From positions 8,759,446 through 8,823,445 of the forward strand of contig OZ038321.1 of the NCBI GenBank assembly GCA_964035795.1: DNA of 64,000 nt, written 5' to 3'. The notes under the pieces were generated by a model. That model made no database searches, was not told the DNA's origin, and saw only the letters and a list, made by a program, of their open reading frames with translations. The translations under genes were made by a program, and so were the position numbers. Shown here one piece after another: positions 10,001 through 21,592 of the stretch; position 1 is the first letter of the stretch, and the number at the start of each line of letters is the position of its first letter. Origin of the DNA: Pterobdella sp. o SKG-2022. Taxonomy: Eukaryota > Annelida > Clitellata > Hirudinida > Piscicolidae.

Positions 10001-13000
10001 GAATATGAATTAAGCTTAAATCAATTTTTAATATACTTATACCAATCGGAGTTGAAACTTTGGGTTCTTAGGGTCCAAACGGACTAAGATTGATAAAAGA
10101 GATCGGGAAAAAAATAGCTCAAGAAACAGGAGAACCGCGGTCAACCTCCTTCCAACTTCAAGCTATAAGTATGGCTTTCAGTGTACTAGGCACTCTCGCA
10201 AGTTCAAAAAAATTAGAAGAAATCTTTTATTTTTAATTATTACAAACAATTCAAACAATTTTGTTTATTTTTAAGTTTGACGGTTGAATAAAAAATATTG
10301 TGTTAAAAAAATATATATATATAACAAACAACTCAGGTAGAACATCTTGAAAACTGGATGGAGGCTGCTTTGAGGTTGTGGAGTCAGTCTTCACCACTGC
10401 TCTTCAGGCACAGCAATGATCAACATCTTCCCGATCTCACCCTGGGCTTCAAGATTGGTCTGCCTCTCTTGTTTTCATGTTTTTTTGAATAGTCTATATT
10501 TTTTTATTACTGCTCACTTTTTATTTTTAATTATTTTTTGGTTTGTTTAAAATACAAATTAAGAAAACTTTTTACAAAATATGGCCCATGTTCAAAAGAG
10601 TAGAAAACTATTTCACCATTGTTTTGACAAGTTCAACTTTTTATAAAACATTAGCACCTAAATTGGTTAAAATTTTTACATATTATTTTTTTTTCCAAGT
10701 TACTATGAACACGAGGCATTACCACAATAATCCTTAATTTTTCAGTTATTATAATTACTTATTTCAAATGTTCCCATTTCTGAGCATCATATTAAAATAT
10801 AAAGACTTTCATGTCAAAAATAGAGACAAATAAATTCCGGCATGACTCCTTTTTGGTCTATTTTTCAAAATTCTAAGTTTTAAAATTTAAAAATTTCTCG
10901 TATTTTTCACTTTTTAATCTCTTTTCTAATTTTGACTTTTCAAAAGATCTCAAATTATCAGTCAACTCTGAAATTGAAAATGTAAATTTTTATTCGATCG
11001 ATCAAAATTAAAACGGGAATTGACCGGTTACAGATTTTTTTGCAAGAAAATGCTTGCCATAAACTTATTCTAAGGTTTTGAAGAAAAAAGAAAAAATTTT
11101 GAAAGCAAGGGCAGCCATAAATCAGATTCTAAATATAGAATTTCCATCGACGCATGTTACTAAAAATAGATTCATTAAAAGAAACTTTAAAACGCCTAGC
11201 CATGAGCTTTAGCACCATTAATGAAATTTTAAAGTTTAGAACTTATAAGTTTTTTTTTTCAAAATTCAACGCTTAAACTTGATTTAAAAACTGGAAAGTG
11301 TATAATTTTGATAATCAAATAATCCTTAATAGAAATTGACTGTTTGCTTACTAATTTATTTTTCCATAAAAGTTAAATCATACCACAAACGCTAAATCAT
11401 TTGCGAAGGCACGGGATGCTTACTAATTCCTACAATAGTTCGCATATTTTACATAGCAATTCCTTAATCAGTAACATTTGTTACGCTCAGTACGTTCCTT
11501 TTATAAGCATCTACATGCAAAAGTTTTTATCATCGTTTACATTATTTATGACGCAGTTTTCAGAATTAATCATAACAAATCAATCAATTCTTGACAACTC
11601 TTTCAACACATTTTTCAACATTTTTACAAATTTATCATGATTTTTGTCCTGTTTTTGCTAAACATCAAAAACTACTATCACTTTTTGTAGTATAACTGTG
11701 AGGTTTATGAAAAATTCTCCATCAATTTTGTTTATTTTTCCATCCGTTATTCAACATCGTGAATACATTTCAATATTCCATGGTTCATTAGTTTTATATG
11801 AGCCTATGAATATTCTTATCTCAATTGAAACCACAGGCACTCCGAAAGTGGAATTAGATATTAGTAACGACACCCATCCACACTTAATCCTTCACTACAA
11901 ATCAATCATAAACGGATTAGGGGAACAATTTTCCATTGTTAACGCCATTGCGCATGCTCTCGGGCACTTGTTTGGTCTGGAACATTCCAAGGACTCCCAC
12001 TCAGTCATGTTTGCAGGTCATCCCAGGATGAATTCGATGTCTCTCGGAGCAGATGTGGAAAAAAGGGTGCAAAATTTGATGGGTTTTTGTCAGGTTAAAC
12101 TAATTATTTTTCATAACACGCTGAGTAATAAAAAATATTTTGACGCAAGTAAAAATTTTATTATAATCATTTGCTGAAAGATTGAATTTTTTACAGGAAA
12201 AGTTCAAGTTTTTAGCAGAAATATATTTTGATGAAAAAATGACTCTATTCTTCTTTGGTCAAAAAACACTATGGTTATATGAGAACAGAAGTTCTCAGGG
12301 AGGGGAGTTTCCAGTGGCATGGTTGCTGCCTGAAATGCCGCAAGATTTGGACAATGTTTTATATTTTATCACATATCCTTCTAACGATTCTTTTCTCACT
12401 CAGGCCTATGGCTTCAAAGGTGCTGGAATTTTTTTTTATCTAAATTAGAATTCAAATAATTAAAATCAAAAAAATTTAATATCACCCTTTATAGCTAGCG
12501 CAGTTTTTATAGCATCTTTATGAATTATTTCTCCTTCAGTTGTATTTTACAATCCATTATACTTGTTTTAGTATATAAGCAAAAGCTATAGCTGGGGCTA
12601 CATATATAGTTAATTATTGTGTGTATGTTCTGGTCCAGAACTGAAAAAAAATTAATAGTTGTTATCTTCGATAGGTAATACAGTCCAGTCCTTATACGGA
12701 GTAGATCTGCATTTGGTGTCTTCGCGTAGTTTCAACTCTTTCAAGTGTCCCTTGCAACTAAATAAAGTTCAAACGTCTTTCTTCCTCCATTTCATCTACC
12801 TTTACAACCAAACTCACGTATGGTTTCTTTTTATTTATGTTTTCATTTGTTATTTTTATTCAACCATTAATCGATTAAGTCACAGTTTTCATAATGAATA
12901 ATTTTTTTTTCAATTGTTAAGACATTCATATACACATTTATATTTTTTAAAATGTGAAGTTGAAAATTTTTTTGAAACTAAAACAAGTTTTGAATGATTT

Positions 13001-13663
13001 TGAAAAATTATAATTTTTTCAGTTACTCATGCCTTTTTCACGCTTTTTAAATGATAATCATTCATCTTTCTTAAACAGATCATAATATTTTTCCCAGTTT
13101 TTCGAGTTTGACAGTGACGACTTCTACAAGGGCTTATGCCCAAGAAGAATATTTTTGTTCAATGAGTTATTCAAGACTAACCCATCAATAGATCTGCATG
13201 CCTCCAAACACATCTATGTACCCAGTGATCAACACTTCATCTACTTCTTCCTTGTTAGACCTTCATGACCTCAACTTAAATAATACCTCATTAGAAAAGC
13301 TTTTAACGCATTAATATTGGCTATTTTGCTGATTTCATTCAGTTTCAAACAATCAATTTCAACGAGTTTGTTTCTACATCATTATAAATTGAAGAAAAAA
13401 AAATTCTCAACAAGCTCAAATTTAATATTTTTTTAGTTATGACTAGAAGAAAAATTTTTTGAAGTTTTTCTTAAATAAATAGAAGAAATTCAGATAAGAA
13501 TAAATCAAAAATAATAAATAAAATTAAATAACAGCACGATGAGGTATATGAAGGCAGACTACCAGACAAACACGAAAACTCCTACAGCTTGACGGTGACA
13601 AACAAAGGGAAATGGTACCATACTTTTCCAGGACTCTGTTCTTCCGACCCTCTCATCGTTTAA
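6960..13663 (+). CDS. MMP/hemopexin protein with inactive HALGH site
   Basis: Eight exons (6960-7031, 8505-8636, 10337-10457, 11792-12093, 12197-12419, 12684-12817, 13098-13253, 13535-13663) join with matching phases into 422 codons plus stop. The order is: signal peptide (1 to about 15); a short pro-segment without the PRCGxPD cysteine switch; an M10 catalytic fold (about 55-206, with VLYWKSQYDGS, WMEAALRLWSQSSPLLF, AHALGHLFGLEHS and Met-turn SVMF); and a four-blade hemopexin domain (about 208-415). The active-site helix keeps the three zinc-ligand His (163, 167, 173), but the general-base Glu is Ala164. The HGDxxPFDG structural zinc/calcium loop is absent. Cys208 and Cys415 could form the usual hemopexin disulfide. 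Secreted, probably a binding or scaffold protein rather than a protease. Donors of exons 3 and 7 are weak, and an extra small exon at 7274 is possible. Confidence 0.75.
7274..7334 (+). CDS. Possible extra exon of the MMP-like gene
   Basis: CTTTCTTGCAG precedes an open phase-0 frame (NWWKSLLLDRNNPSPAP). The strong GTGAGC donor leaves phase 1, which does not fit the next exon at 8505. A GTTCGT donor a few bases earlier would leave phase 0 and fit. It may be an alternative pro-segment exon, or chance. Confidence 0.3.
8179..8336 (-). mobile_element. tRNA-derived SINE, family A (copy 1)
   Basis: On the minus strand the tRNA-like head (8266-8336, with TAGCTCAGCTGGTAGAGC and GGGTTCAATCCC) is followed by a body read on the plus strand as GATCGACTTTTAGTCGCCCC, ATATTGGGGTTTCGCTAACT and CACAGGGCGCTACTCCTTG. 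The same body is in the copy at 21.4 kb. It lies in intron 1 of the MMP-like gene, antisense to it, and ends in an oligo-A stretch on the minus strand. Confidence 0.85.
8505..8636 (+). CDS. MMP-like exon 2: pro-segment and domain start
   Basis: CTACTACAG precedes a 44-codon frame (phase 0 to 0) ending at GTATGT. It reads SFNECAERPRTSR, a Ser/Arg-rich linker, then VVLYWKSQYDGSTQQ. The last part aligns with the LTYRIxxYSxDLS opening strand of M10 catalytic domains. The single Cys29 is not in a PRCGxPD cysteine-switch context. Confidence 0.65.
8666..8860 (+). mobile_element. tRNA-derived SINE, family B (copy 2)
   Basis: The tRNA-like head is at 8666-8738: a GGCCCGCATAACTCAGAGG start, a TTAGA/TCTAA anticodon stem with loop CTAATTA (AAT, Ile-like), and B box GGGCTCGATCCC. 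The body has CAACAATTAGCATCTATTCC and GCAGTGTGTTATCGC, with a tail of ATTAC units (ATTAGATTACATTACATTTT). It lies in intron 2 of the MMP-like gene, sense orientation. Confidence 0.85.
9120..9780 (-). mobile_element. CR1/L2-like LINE fragment, RT C-terminus
   Basis: Minus-strand translation gives the reverse transcriptase thumb and C-terminal region of CR1/L2-type LINEs: GLILNSNFTFKNLI, HLHAISPIRAFLTDEM, CFVLNCINYCNSALY, QLKRLKSV, LQRLHWLPVEQRI. Further downstream is a decayed YKAWNSLPQHLRNC block (about 9150-9220). The palm with the catalytic Asp residues is not included, so this is a truncated copy. It is antisense within intron 2 of the MMP-like gene. Confidence 0.85.
10040..10216 (+). mobile_element. 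Small retroelement ORF remnant
   Basis: The plus-strand frame reads GVETLGS, a stop, GPNGLRLIKEIGKKIA, then ETGEPRSTSFQLQAIS and VLGTLASS. This resembles a tail seen in many invertebrate retroelement polyproteins (a glycine-rich start, a helix with ETGxPRSTSFLxQRIS, and a GT ending). One in-frame stop and the short length show decay. It sits just before exon 3 of the MMP-like gene. Confidence 0.55.
10337..10457 (+). CDS. MMP-like exon 3: catalytic domain N-terminal part
   Basis: After AACTCAG the frame reads VEHLENWMEAALRLWSQSSP, then LLFRHSNDQHLPDLTLGFKI. This is the M10 pattern of a helix ending AxxxWsxxxPLxF followed by aDIxIxF. The predicted donor, G/GTCTGC, is weak and leaves phase 1. 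An alternative at 10478 also leaves phase 1. Confidence 0.7.
11792..12093 (+). CDS. MMP-like exon 4: dead zinc-binding helix and Met-turn
   Basis: The exon follows CATTAG (phase 1) and ends at CAG/GTTAAA (phase 0). It encodes AIAHALGHLFGLEHSKD followed by SVMF, matching M10 AAHExGHxLGLxHS...IMYP, and SLGADVEKRVQNLMGFC as the closing helix. The catalytic Glu codon position (11956-11958) is GCT, Ala. The region that normally carries the HGDxxPFDG loop instead reads LYEPMNILISIETTG with no His/Asp pair. Confidence 0.85.
12197..12419 (+). CDS. MMP-like exon 5: hemopexin blade
   Basis: TTTTTTACAG precedes a phase-0 frame. EIYFDEKMTLFFFGQKTLWL is a blade strand pair like xxGExYFFKGxxYW, followed by FPVAWLLPEMPQDLDNVLYF, the conserved FPxxWPGLPxxIDAAF turn. 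It ends at AAAG/GTGCTG (phase 1). Confidence 0.8.
12684..12817 (+). CDS. MMP-like exon 6: hemopexin blade part
   Basis: AATACAG precedes a frame with phase 1 in and phase 0 out, ending at CAC/GTATGG. It includes GVDLHLVSSRSFNSFKCPLQ and TSFFLHFIYLYNQTH. The pattern is divergent, but it links exons 5 and 7 in frame with the expected blade length. Confidence 0.6.
13098..13253 (+). CDS. MMP-like exon 7: hemopexin blade
   Basis: TTTTTCCCAG precedes 52 codons: FFEFDSDDFYKGLCPRRIFL and later SIDLHASKHIYVPSDQHFIY. This fits YWRFD...YPRxIxxxF...IDAAF...GxxYFF. The predicted donor is GTTAGA (phase 0). Reading past it hits TGA after four codons. Confidence 0.7.
13535..13663 (+). CDS. MMP-like exon 8: C-terminus
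   Basis: AATAACAG precedes 42 codons and a TAA. The frame ends HTFPGLCSSDPLIV. The Cys (residue 415) is placed as the closing hemopexin Cys that pairs with the one before blade 1 (Cys208). A possible AATAAA poly(A) signal lies at 13869-13874. Confidence 0.65.
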   Translation, partial: HDEVYEGRLPDKHENSYSLTVTNKGKWYHTFPGLCSSDPLIV

Positions 13664-13868
13664 CATTGCTTAATACATCTCTATTATATTTTTTTTTCGG
13701 TTATATCATTCAGTCATTTTTATTGTTTAATTTATTAATCACCATTCAAGTTTTAGACTTTTTTGTTTAGGGAACACAAAGTTTTTTGAATTTCCCTAAA
13801 TTAAAGAAATTTTTATAGTTTATGCTTAAGTTGAAGTTTGATGGTATATTTAGAAACTATATTCAAAT

Positions 13869-13874
13869 AATAAA
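13869..13874 (+). terminator. Possible poly(A) signal of the MMP-like gene
   Basis: AATAAA about 205 bases after the stop codon. The motif is common by chance in such A+T-rich sequence. Confidence 0.3.
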
Positions 13875-15289
13875 TTTAAGTATAATTTTATTTATGTTTT
13901 ACTCTCATTTTAATTAACTATTGAAATACAAAAAACATACCGCAAATAATTGGACATATCGCAGTAAATGTAAATACAATTTATTAAATCATCATGACTT
14001 TCGCAACAAAGATCTTTGATCAGCTATCAACTAGGAGGTTTATATTAGAAGTTCTCGATTTCCATTTTTGATCTGTTTGATTTTTTGAGAGCTATCTGTA
14101 TAAACATCAACACTGACGTCTTTCCGAACAGTTTTTTTTGTAATTACTTTAATGAATTTTACGAATAAGACTAATTTTTAGCAATTATGATCAGTTCATT
14201 TCTCAGAGTAATAATTATTGAATTTTTTCACCCTATTAACCTCTATTTGATTAAAAAGTTATAAAATTTCAATGACTTTTAATTTATATATTTTTTACCC
14301 ATATGTCCTTGGTAGAAAGTTTTATTAGCATCCCCACCAGACGTGTGTTTTTTACACCAACTATTTCTTCACAAAAACCATTTTATCATACCAGACGATA
14401 TCTTAATAAAGATTGACTGTGAAGTTTTTCATTTAAAGTTAACTATGAATCAAATATCAAATAAAAGCTCAAAGAGTTTCAAAAAACAATAGAAAGTATT
14501 AGAAACTGCAAAACACAAGCATTCTTGCTTTACTTTTAAAATTTTTATCTTTCAATATTTATGCTGATCAAACCAACTACAAGTTATAAGCAGTTGCTTC
14601 ATAAGTATATTGCCTTTCAAAAGCGTTTAATTTTGCTGAGTTTTGATCAACATTGATAAAACTCAAACATTGATTATGAGTTAAAACTACAAACCTATAC
14701 AATCGATATGATGGCCTACACAAAAATACCAGATTGAATTAAGTTATTTTGAAGAAATTTTTTTTTATATATTGTCCAACATAATCAAAATAGTTTTTAA
14801 ATTGATTACATTAAATAATAATCTATCTTTAAATTTTCCAAGTTTCTAAAAATGTTTTATCAGATTTATTTTAATCAATTAGAAGCAAAAGAAGAAATGC
14901 AAGCCTGTTTTACATGCTTTGTAATACATTAAAGTTTATCGACAAAAGCGGTTGTTTGAAAAAATATATTGAAAACTTGTTCAGTTTAAAATAAGAATAA
15001 ATTGAAGATAAATAAATCGAATGACCTTTGGAGGCTCTCAAACTTCAAAAAGTGTATGAAAAAAGTCCAAAGAAAGTATAAAAATTTTCATTTTTGTAAG
15101 TGTTATTTGTTGAATAAAATTTATAAAATTTTTTAAAATATACTGATTCTTCACCAGCAGTTTCTTCACCGAAGCATTACTGAAACAAATGTTTTAGCAA
15201 ACTCACAAAAAAATATTTAAAATGATGAAATTTAACTTTAAAATTTGAAGCCTATTAGAATATCTGCATAGAAAACAAAAGTGTGATCA

Positions 15290-15560
15290 TAGGTTCATTG
15301 AATGCAAGATCTACACAGACTCCAAATAAACCGCATTACAAATGAATGACCTAGGCATTGCCACGCACAATGGTTAGTAACAATCTCTCAAACAGCCACT
15401 TAGTCTCTCTGGGCTCATCTTTAGCCTTAGCTATGAGCCGATTTCAGCAACCGTTTAAATATGATAATCTCACTTTCTTTATTGCCGTTATCTATTGACC
15501 TCCATAATCGTGTCTCTTCTTTCATCAATTTACTTCCTGCCTTAGTTGAGTTTGTGTATG
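15290..15560 (+). mobile_element. CR1-like LINE endonuclease remnant
   Basis: The plus-strand frame reads SLNARSTQTPNK, a VSLGSSLALAMSRFQ-like stretch and LTFFIAVIY-stop-PP. These match the N-terminal LNaRSl and the FxfIavYRPP block of CR1/L2 endonucleases. Several stops show decay. The pyrimidine-rich sequence after it may be further decayed LINE. Confidence 0.6.
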
Positions 15561-18500
15561 CATTTTTTCCCTTTTACATTGAAGGTGAGTTCAATATACA
15601 ATTTATTAACCAAAAAATCTAAACTAATAAATTTATTGGACTCTATGAAATTTATCATTATTTTCGGCGTTGTCACTTTCTCTCTCATTCCTCCGACAAC
15701 ACCATTGTTTTTTTCATCACATCAACCTATCAATATCCTTGCTACCCAGTTTTCTTCTTTGAGCTACTTTTTTTTTCTAACCGACCGTATTAAATTCTTT
15801 TTCACCACCTAAATATCTACACGCTTTTGGTCCCAGCTCAATGAAAACTTATTAATTTAATTTCTTTCCTTTTCTTTTGCCTCTTCCTTTTTCTTTGATG
15901 TTTCTGATTTTTATTCTTTTCTAAGCTTCTTTCTTAGTAATGCTTCAAAAACCCTTTTTCTATCAAATCTTCTACCTATTTTCTTTCCTCTTTTGAAGCT
16001 CCCTGAATGTCTTACATCCAAACATACTTTTTGCTAGCTTGAGCCTTCTTATCGTTTCTCCCCATTTTTTTCTCATGATCTTCGGCTTTCTCATTTATCA
16101 ACCTATTTTTTTTCCATCACTCCAAATTCTCCACTTTTATATTTTTTTGTCAAACCTGTCTTTTATTCTTCTATGAAAAGAGCTCAGTTGTATTCTTTCC
16201 GAAAAAATTTTTTTCTTCTTTCTTCTCTTTCCAAAAATTTCATAGTTTTTCCCACAAAAAAATTTTCCTTATGGAAATTAATAATGCTTCATTCCACAAA
16301 CTTCCAATTTTTTCCTCAATTCTCACCAATCTATATAAGCCTCATCTATTTTAGTTACTGTTTTTAGCAGATGGGAAGGCGAAAAAGAGTCCGAGCAGTT
16401 AGCATCTCATAAAAGGCATTCATTAGTTTTATATGGATAAATGAAAAATCTTTCTTGTTGTTTGCGTCAATTCGGTCAAGGTCTAAAGGTTCTAGCTGGC
16501 TAAAGAATCCTGCTTTTTCAAGGTTACGTTTGACTTTCGTTTAATGAATGGTGCCTGAAGACGCGCCCTGGACTTAGTTTGTAAAAAAGAAGATGCTGGT
16601 CGAAGACGCTTACTCGAGCTTTACTAAAACATTTTTGAAATTCAAGGTGGAGGAACATTGGAGCCATGAATGTATCCTCGTCTAAAAACCTGCCAGCTGT
16701 GGAATTTAACAAACAATTCATTCATTCCCTAGAGTGAGACCTAGATAAAGAAAGCAAGTTTGTGATGACTCAAAATATTTTTTAAATGTTTAAAAAAATG
16801 ATTTATTTGTCATCTAATCAAATTTAGGGACTTTGTCGATTGCAAGAGGCTGAGAATTAAATAGCAGGCGGCCTCAAGCATGTGTAGGAGAATGTGCTAT
16901 TTTTATAATTTAAAGAAATTTTTATTTTTTTGAAAAAAACTACGGATAGATTTAGAACTAGGCAAAAAATTTTCTTGAAGTTGCATAGCCTATGAGTTAA
17001 TGCGTATAACTACAAAGAATCGAGTTTATGCTCATAATAGACGCTACGAAGCCGATGTTTGTTGAATCACGAGCTTTAAATTTATTATAAGAGCAGCATA
17101 TGCTCCAACTTTATTAGAAAATAAAAATTCAATTAATGTACTTTAAATTATAAAAAGGATCATTTATGAAAAATAAGATCAGAATGCTTCATAAATCAAT
17201 CAAAAAAAAAGGAAAGTTCATAAAATGTAATCAATTTAAAGAATCTCGCGACACATGTTGCGGAAAACTTTATAAAAGCTGTACCACTTCCAACAATAAG
17301 ATTCCCACTTCTTTTCCAATAAGACGCAGTTTTTGAATGGGTAAGAAGCCAAAAAGTCTTCTATTTAGTCTTTGTTTGTGCGTTCGTCTGTTTGTATGTA
17401 TTTGTTGAAAGTCAGTAGCTCAATGTTATAAAAGTTAAACTATATAAATATACTAAAAAACCAATATCCCACAAATCCAATATGGTAGATTTTTCTGAAC
17501 CATCCTTGATACATCCCGCCTTGAAATACATCTTGCAAAAAATATCCCGGAAATGTATATATTATCTGCGTACTGGTGCTTTAGTCACCACATTGATAAT
17601 AGCTTGATAACCTGTTCCACGTTTGGCTCCATCGGCAGCAGTCAGCCTATGTCATCACAAACATGTTTTTCCCACCGGGTTGTAACAATAAGTTCTTGTA
17701 CAGATATCTTCATGCTGAAAAATTAGAAGAATATTATTTATATAGACAAGTACATATGAATAAAAACTCATTCCGCAATTAAAAATTTTCTAAAATTTAT
17801 CTATTATTTATTTTTTTTTAGATTAATTTTTATTTCTGATATAATTATAATTTAGACAAGATAGATTCAAGATTTCTTACTATTTGAACCAATTCTCTGA
17901 AGGGTGTGTTCACTTATCAAATTATTTTGAGGCTTGTCTTATTAAAACTTATTTATATAAAAAAAATTTGATTCTTAAAAGTTATAAAAGCATAGTGGGG
18001 ATAAGATAAAATTATGGAAATTGGGAAAAAAGAATTATTTAAAGTCATGAAGTGGCTTCAAAGTAGTTCCACCATAAAGTGACACCGAGCACTTCCGACT
18101 TGAGCGTTTATGTAGTAGCTAACTTCTTGTTCAAATGGACGGTATATATAAGAATCTCAAATCTTTCGTATAAATTAACTCTCCAAATCTTTGAAAAATT
18201 TATAAAATTAATTTTTTTAGAATATGGGTATTTTTTATGAAACCTTTGTAATTTTTCACAGACTTTCTTCAAACCACTGCTACAGAAATAACAACTGGTT
18301 TAAAAGTCACACCAAATGACGTATTGTTCAAATTACAAAAAGGATACAAGTGATCTCAAACTTTTCAGGCTCCATCAAAGGTTTACGTTGAGATCTGATA
18401 AAATTAAAAGAAATCAATTCAATTTTAATATCAAGGTACTTTTCGATCTAAGGCGCAATATTGAGCCTACAATTAAACGAGAAATTAAATAGAAAAGCTC

Positions 18501-21424
18501 GAACATCATGAAATGATTTAAATTCATATAAATATGGATTGATTTCATGTGATTTTGAGTAATGTTTATTATAATTTTCTACTTAACCTCACCCTAGTAA
18601 ATATAACACAATACAATAATATCTATAGTATACAGCGCTATTGAAAGTAAAATCAGAATCGAGCCAAGAAACTATATATACAATTGGCGGTATATACAAT
18701 ATAAATTTAAAGACATCGTATGCTCTTTTTGATTTTTTTTTTGATTATAAACGTCAAAATGAAAAGCTTTTAGCATAGAATTATTTAAAAAAGCATTATT
18801 TTCAAAAAAACATTAGTAAGCATTAGAGATATTAACGTATGCCATATTTAAGCAATGATTCCTACTTTTAAATTAATTTGTTTTGTCTTTTTAATACTAA
18901 TTAATTATTCTCACCAAATTTATATCAAAAATTCTAAAAATAAACCGATATACATGAAAAACCAAACACAACCATAAACGCCTCTACTATATATAAACGA
19001 TTCTGCAAATAGCCTGATCTAGCCGAGATGCTAACATATTTACAACATACGCATTATAAAATCAATGGAAATACTTGCTAGTGATAGTTTAATATGTTTG
19101 TATGCAGTTTCAATAAAATAGTTAGAGAAAATTTTAACTTATAACTACTCAAATAACAAAGTTTATTTGATTTTTTGAAGTTTTTCTTGAAACAAAAGCT
19201 TGAAATATATTTTCACAAATGAAACATTAATAACGTATATTTTAAACAAATCAAAATTTATTATTGTTGCATACTGGAAAAAAAAAGTTAGTTTAATTTC
19301 AATCGCTCTTCTTTGCCTTGACTTCTTCAGAGATCTGTTATCTGTGAATTTTATTTACAAAAACAAACATAATTAATCTAATCAAGTGATTCTTAAAAAT
19401 CAGAAACAAAATCCTACTTCATCTAGTAATGCAAAAAGTTATTAAAATCAACTAGATACAGGAAATAAATTATTTTATATTTATAACATCTATTAGATCA
19501 CTATATTAAATACCTTGAAAAATTCTTGAAAATCTGAAAAATTGCTATATAATCAAATCGAAAGCACAAATAAATAAATTTATAATAATTTAAAATTGGT
19601 GATATTTGATGTTCACATGACGTAACAAAAGCACAATCTGAGATTTAAAACTTAACTATTCCTATTTATCATCATAATACTTTCTAATAATCAAATACAT
19701 TAAAACTATTAAGTGACAAAAATATTATTATATTAGTTATATATTCATATGTCAATAAATATTCCATAGAACTGAATTAATATTAACCTTGGAAGAAATG
19801 TATCTTGAACGTTTAGTACAGCAATTAAGATAAATCTAATAAGACTACATAATGATTTGAGGAAGTTTTTTATATAGTGGTTCACGGTGGTGGCTTGCAA
19901 TCGTATACTTCTTAATCAATTAGTTATATTAGTTTTAATTTAAGTTCAATTAAATGAATATTTGATGAGAAAATTGAGATTTTTCAATGAAACCTGCGTC
20001 ATAATTGTAGTTACTGTCAATGTTGAATTATAGAATACTTTACACATAATTATACGAGAAGTGTAGGCAAACGTGTATTATCAAGAGTCTAATAGGCATT
20101 GTGAAATACGAAACATTGACACCTTAAAAGCTTCATTTGGAGTAAAAAGCTGTTTAGGGTTATGAAAAATATTTGTATCACTGATAAATATTAAACTGTT
20201 TGGCATATAACTTATGTAGTTTCCGTGTTTAAAACCCTGAATAACATAAGCTTCATAAGACAAATTCTAATGTTTTATAGTCAATTCATAAACTTTTTGA
20301 TAGCGTGACTTGATTTGTGGCAAGGTGATTCCAAACATATTCATAATAGAATTGTGTTTTTATAGAAAAAAATTTATCAAATCTCATTTGAAGTTTCAGT
20401 TATGTTTTTAATTATATTTCTCATTTTTAATCTAATAAAAAAGTAGGATGCAAAAATTTTTTTGTGGCATTTTGAATTTTTAATAATATCAAAATTCATT
20501 ACTAAGCCGTCATATTATCAATCTCATATGATATGTTATATGAAGTATTAAATGTGTTATTAAAATGATAGGATTGTTGTTTTGACCTCACTAAGTTCTG
20601 TTTACCAAAAAAACAAACTTGCTTGTTTTAGTAGTTACCATAAAACTTTTCCAGTTTTAAAATTATCATTTTTAAAAAGATTTTATAAGTTATGATCGTT
20701 TTTAGAATGTTTGGTTGTGTTATTTTTAAAACACCAGATGAGATAAAGATTATGATTGCGTCAAACGAAGGTTCTGTTATAAGCTCATTAAGAAAAATCT
20801 TTTAAAAACATCATCATAACAATATTATTTCTACAGAACAGTTTGAAGTTTACCTGTTATTTTAAAATACTTTAAAGCAATCAAAAACATTGAGCTCATA
20901 AAAGACACTTATAATATTAAAAAAGATTTACTAAACAGGGGAGAGTGATAATTTGAGAATATCAATTTCTAACAAACTGGCTTAATGGTTTTATACGTCA
21001 CCATGAATGCAAATTTGATGCTCATTTGCATATTATCATTGGTAATTATTAATATTCAGACTCGGTTTGACGTGTTTTTATCAAATTTATTATTGGTTTT
21101 AAGAATTTTATTTTTTTGTAGCATATTCTTCATAATGCTTTTATTTATTGTATTTATTTTAAAATATATACTACTTTTGAAAAAATTTTTGAGTTTTATA
21201 TTGTACTGAACTCTAGCTTTAAATATATTCCAAAGAAGCTTTGTGAATCTTTGCATTCAAATATTAAACTCTTTACAAAAAAATCAAAAAATAGTCTTTT
21301 TATTGATAGAATGCACACAATATTTCAAAAATATTTAGGTATCACAAAAGTTTTTCACTTATTGTAATTTCTAGTTGATTTTTAAAAGATGCATGAACTC
21401 AATAAAAACGAGTTGATTTTGATA

Positions 21425-21592
21425 TTTATTTTTTTTTTAGATCGACTTTAAGTCGCCCCATATTGGGGTTTCGTTAGCTTAACAGATGATTCACAGGGCG
21501 CTACTCCTTGTAAATATAATTGTCGGCCCACGCGGGATTGAACCCGGTTACTTTAGATAACTAGTCTAACGCTCTACCAGCTGAGCTATTCA
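21425..21592 (-). mobile_element. tRNA-derived SINE, family A (copy 2)
   Basis: Same arrangement as the copy at 8.2 kb. The head is at 21524-21592 (minus strand TAGCTCAGCTGGTAGAGC, anticodon loop CTAGTTA, GGGTTCAATCCC), with the body GATCGACTTTAAGTCGCCCC, ATATTGGGGTTTCG and CACAGGGCGCTACTCCTTG read on the plus strand. An oligo-T run on the plus strand marks the poly(A) end. Confidence 0.9.
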
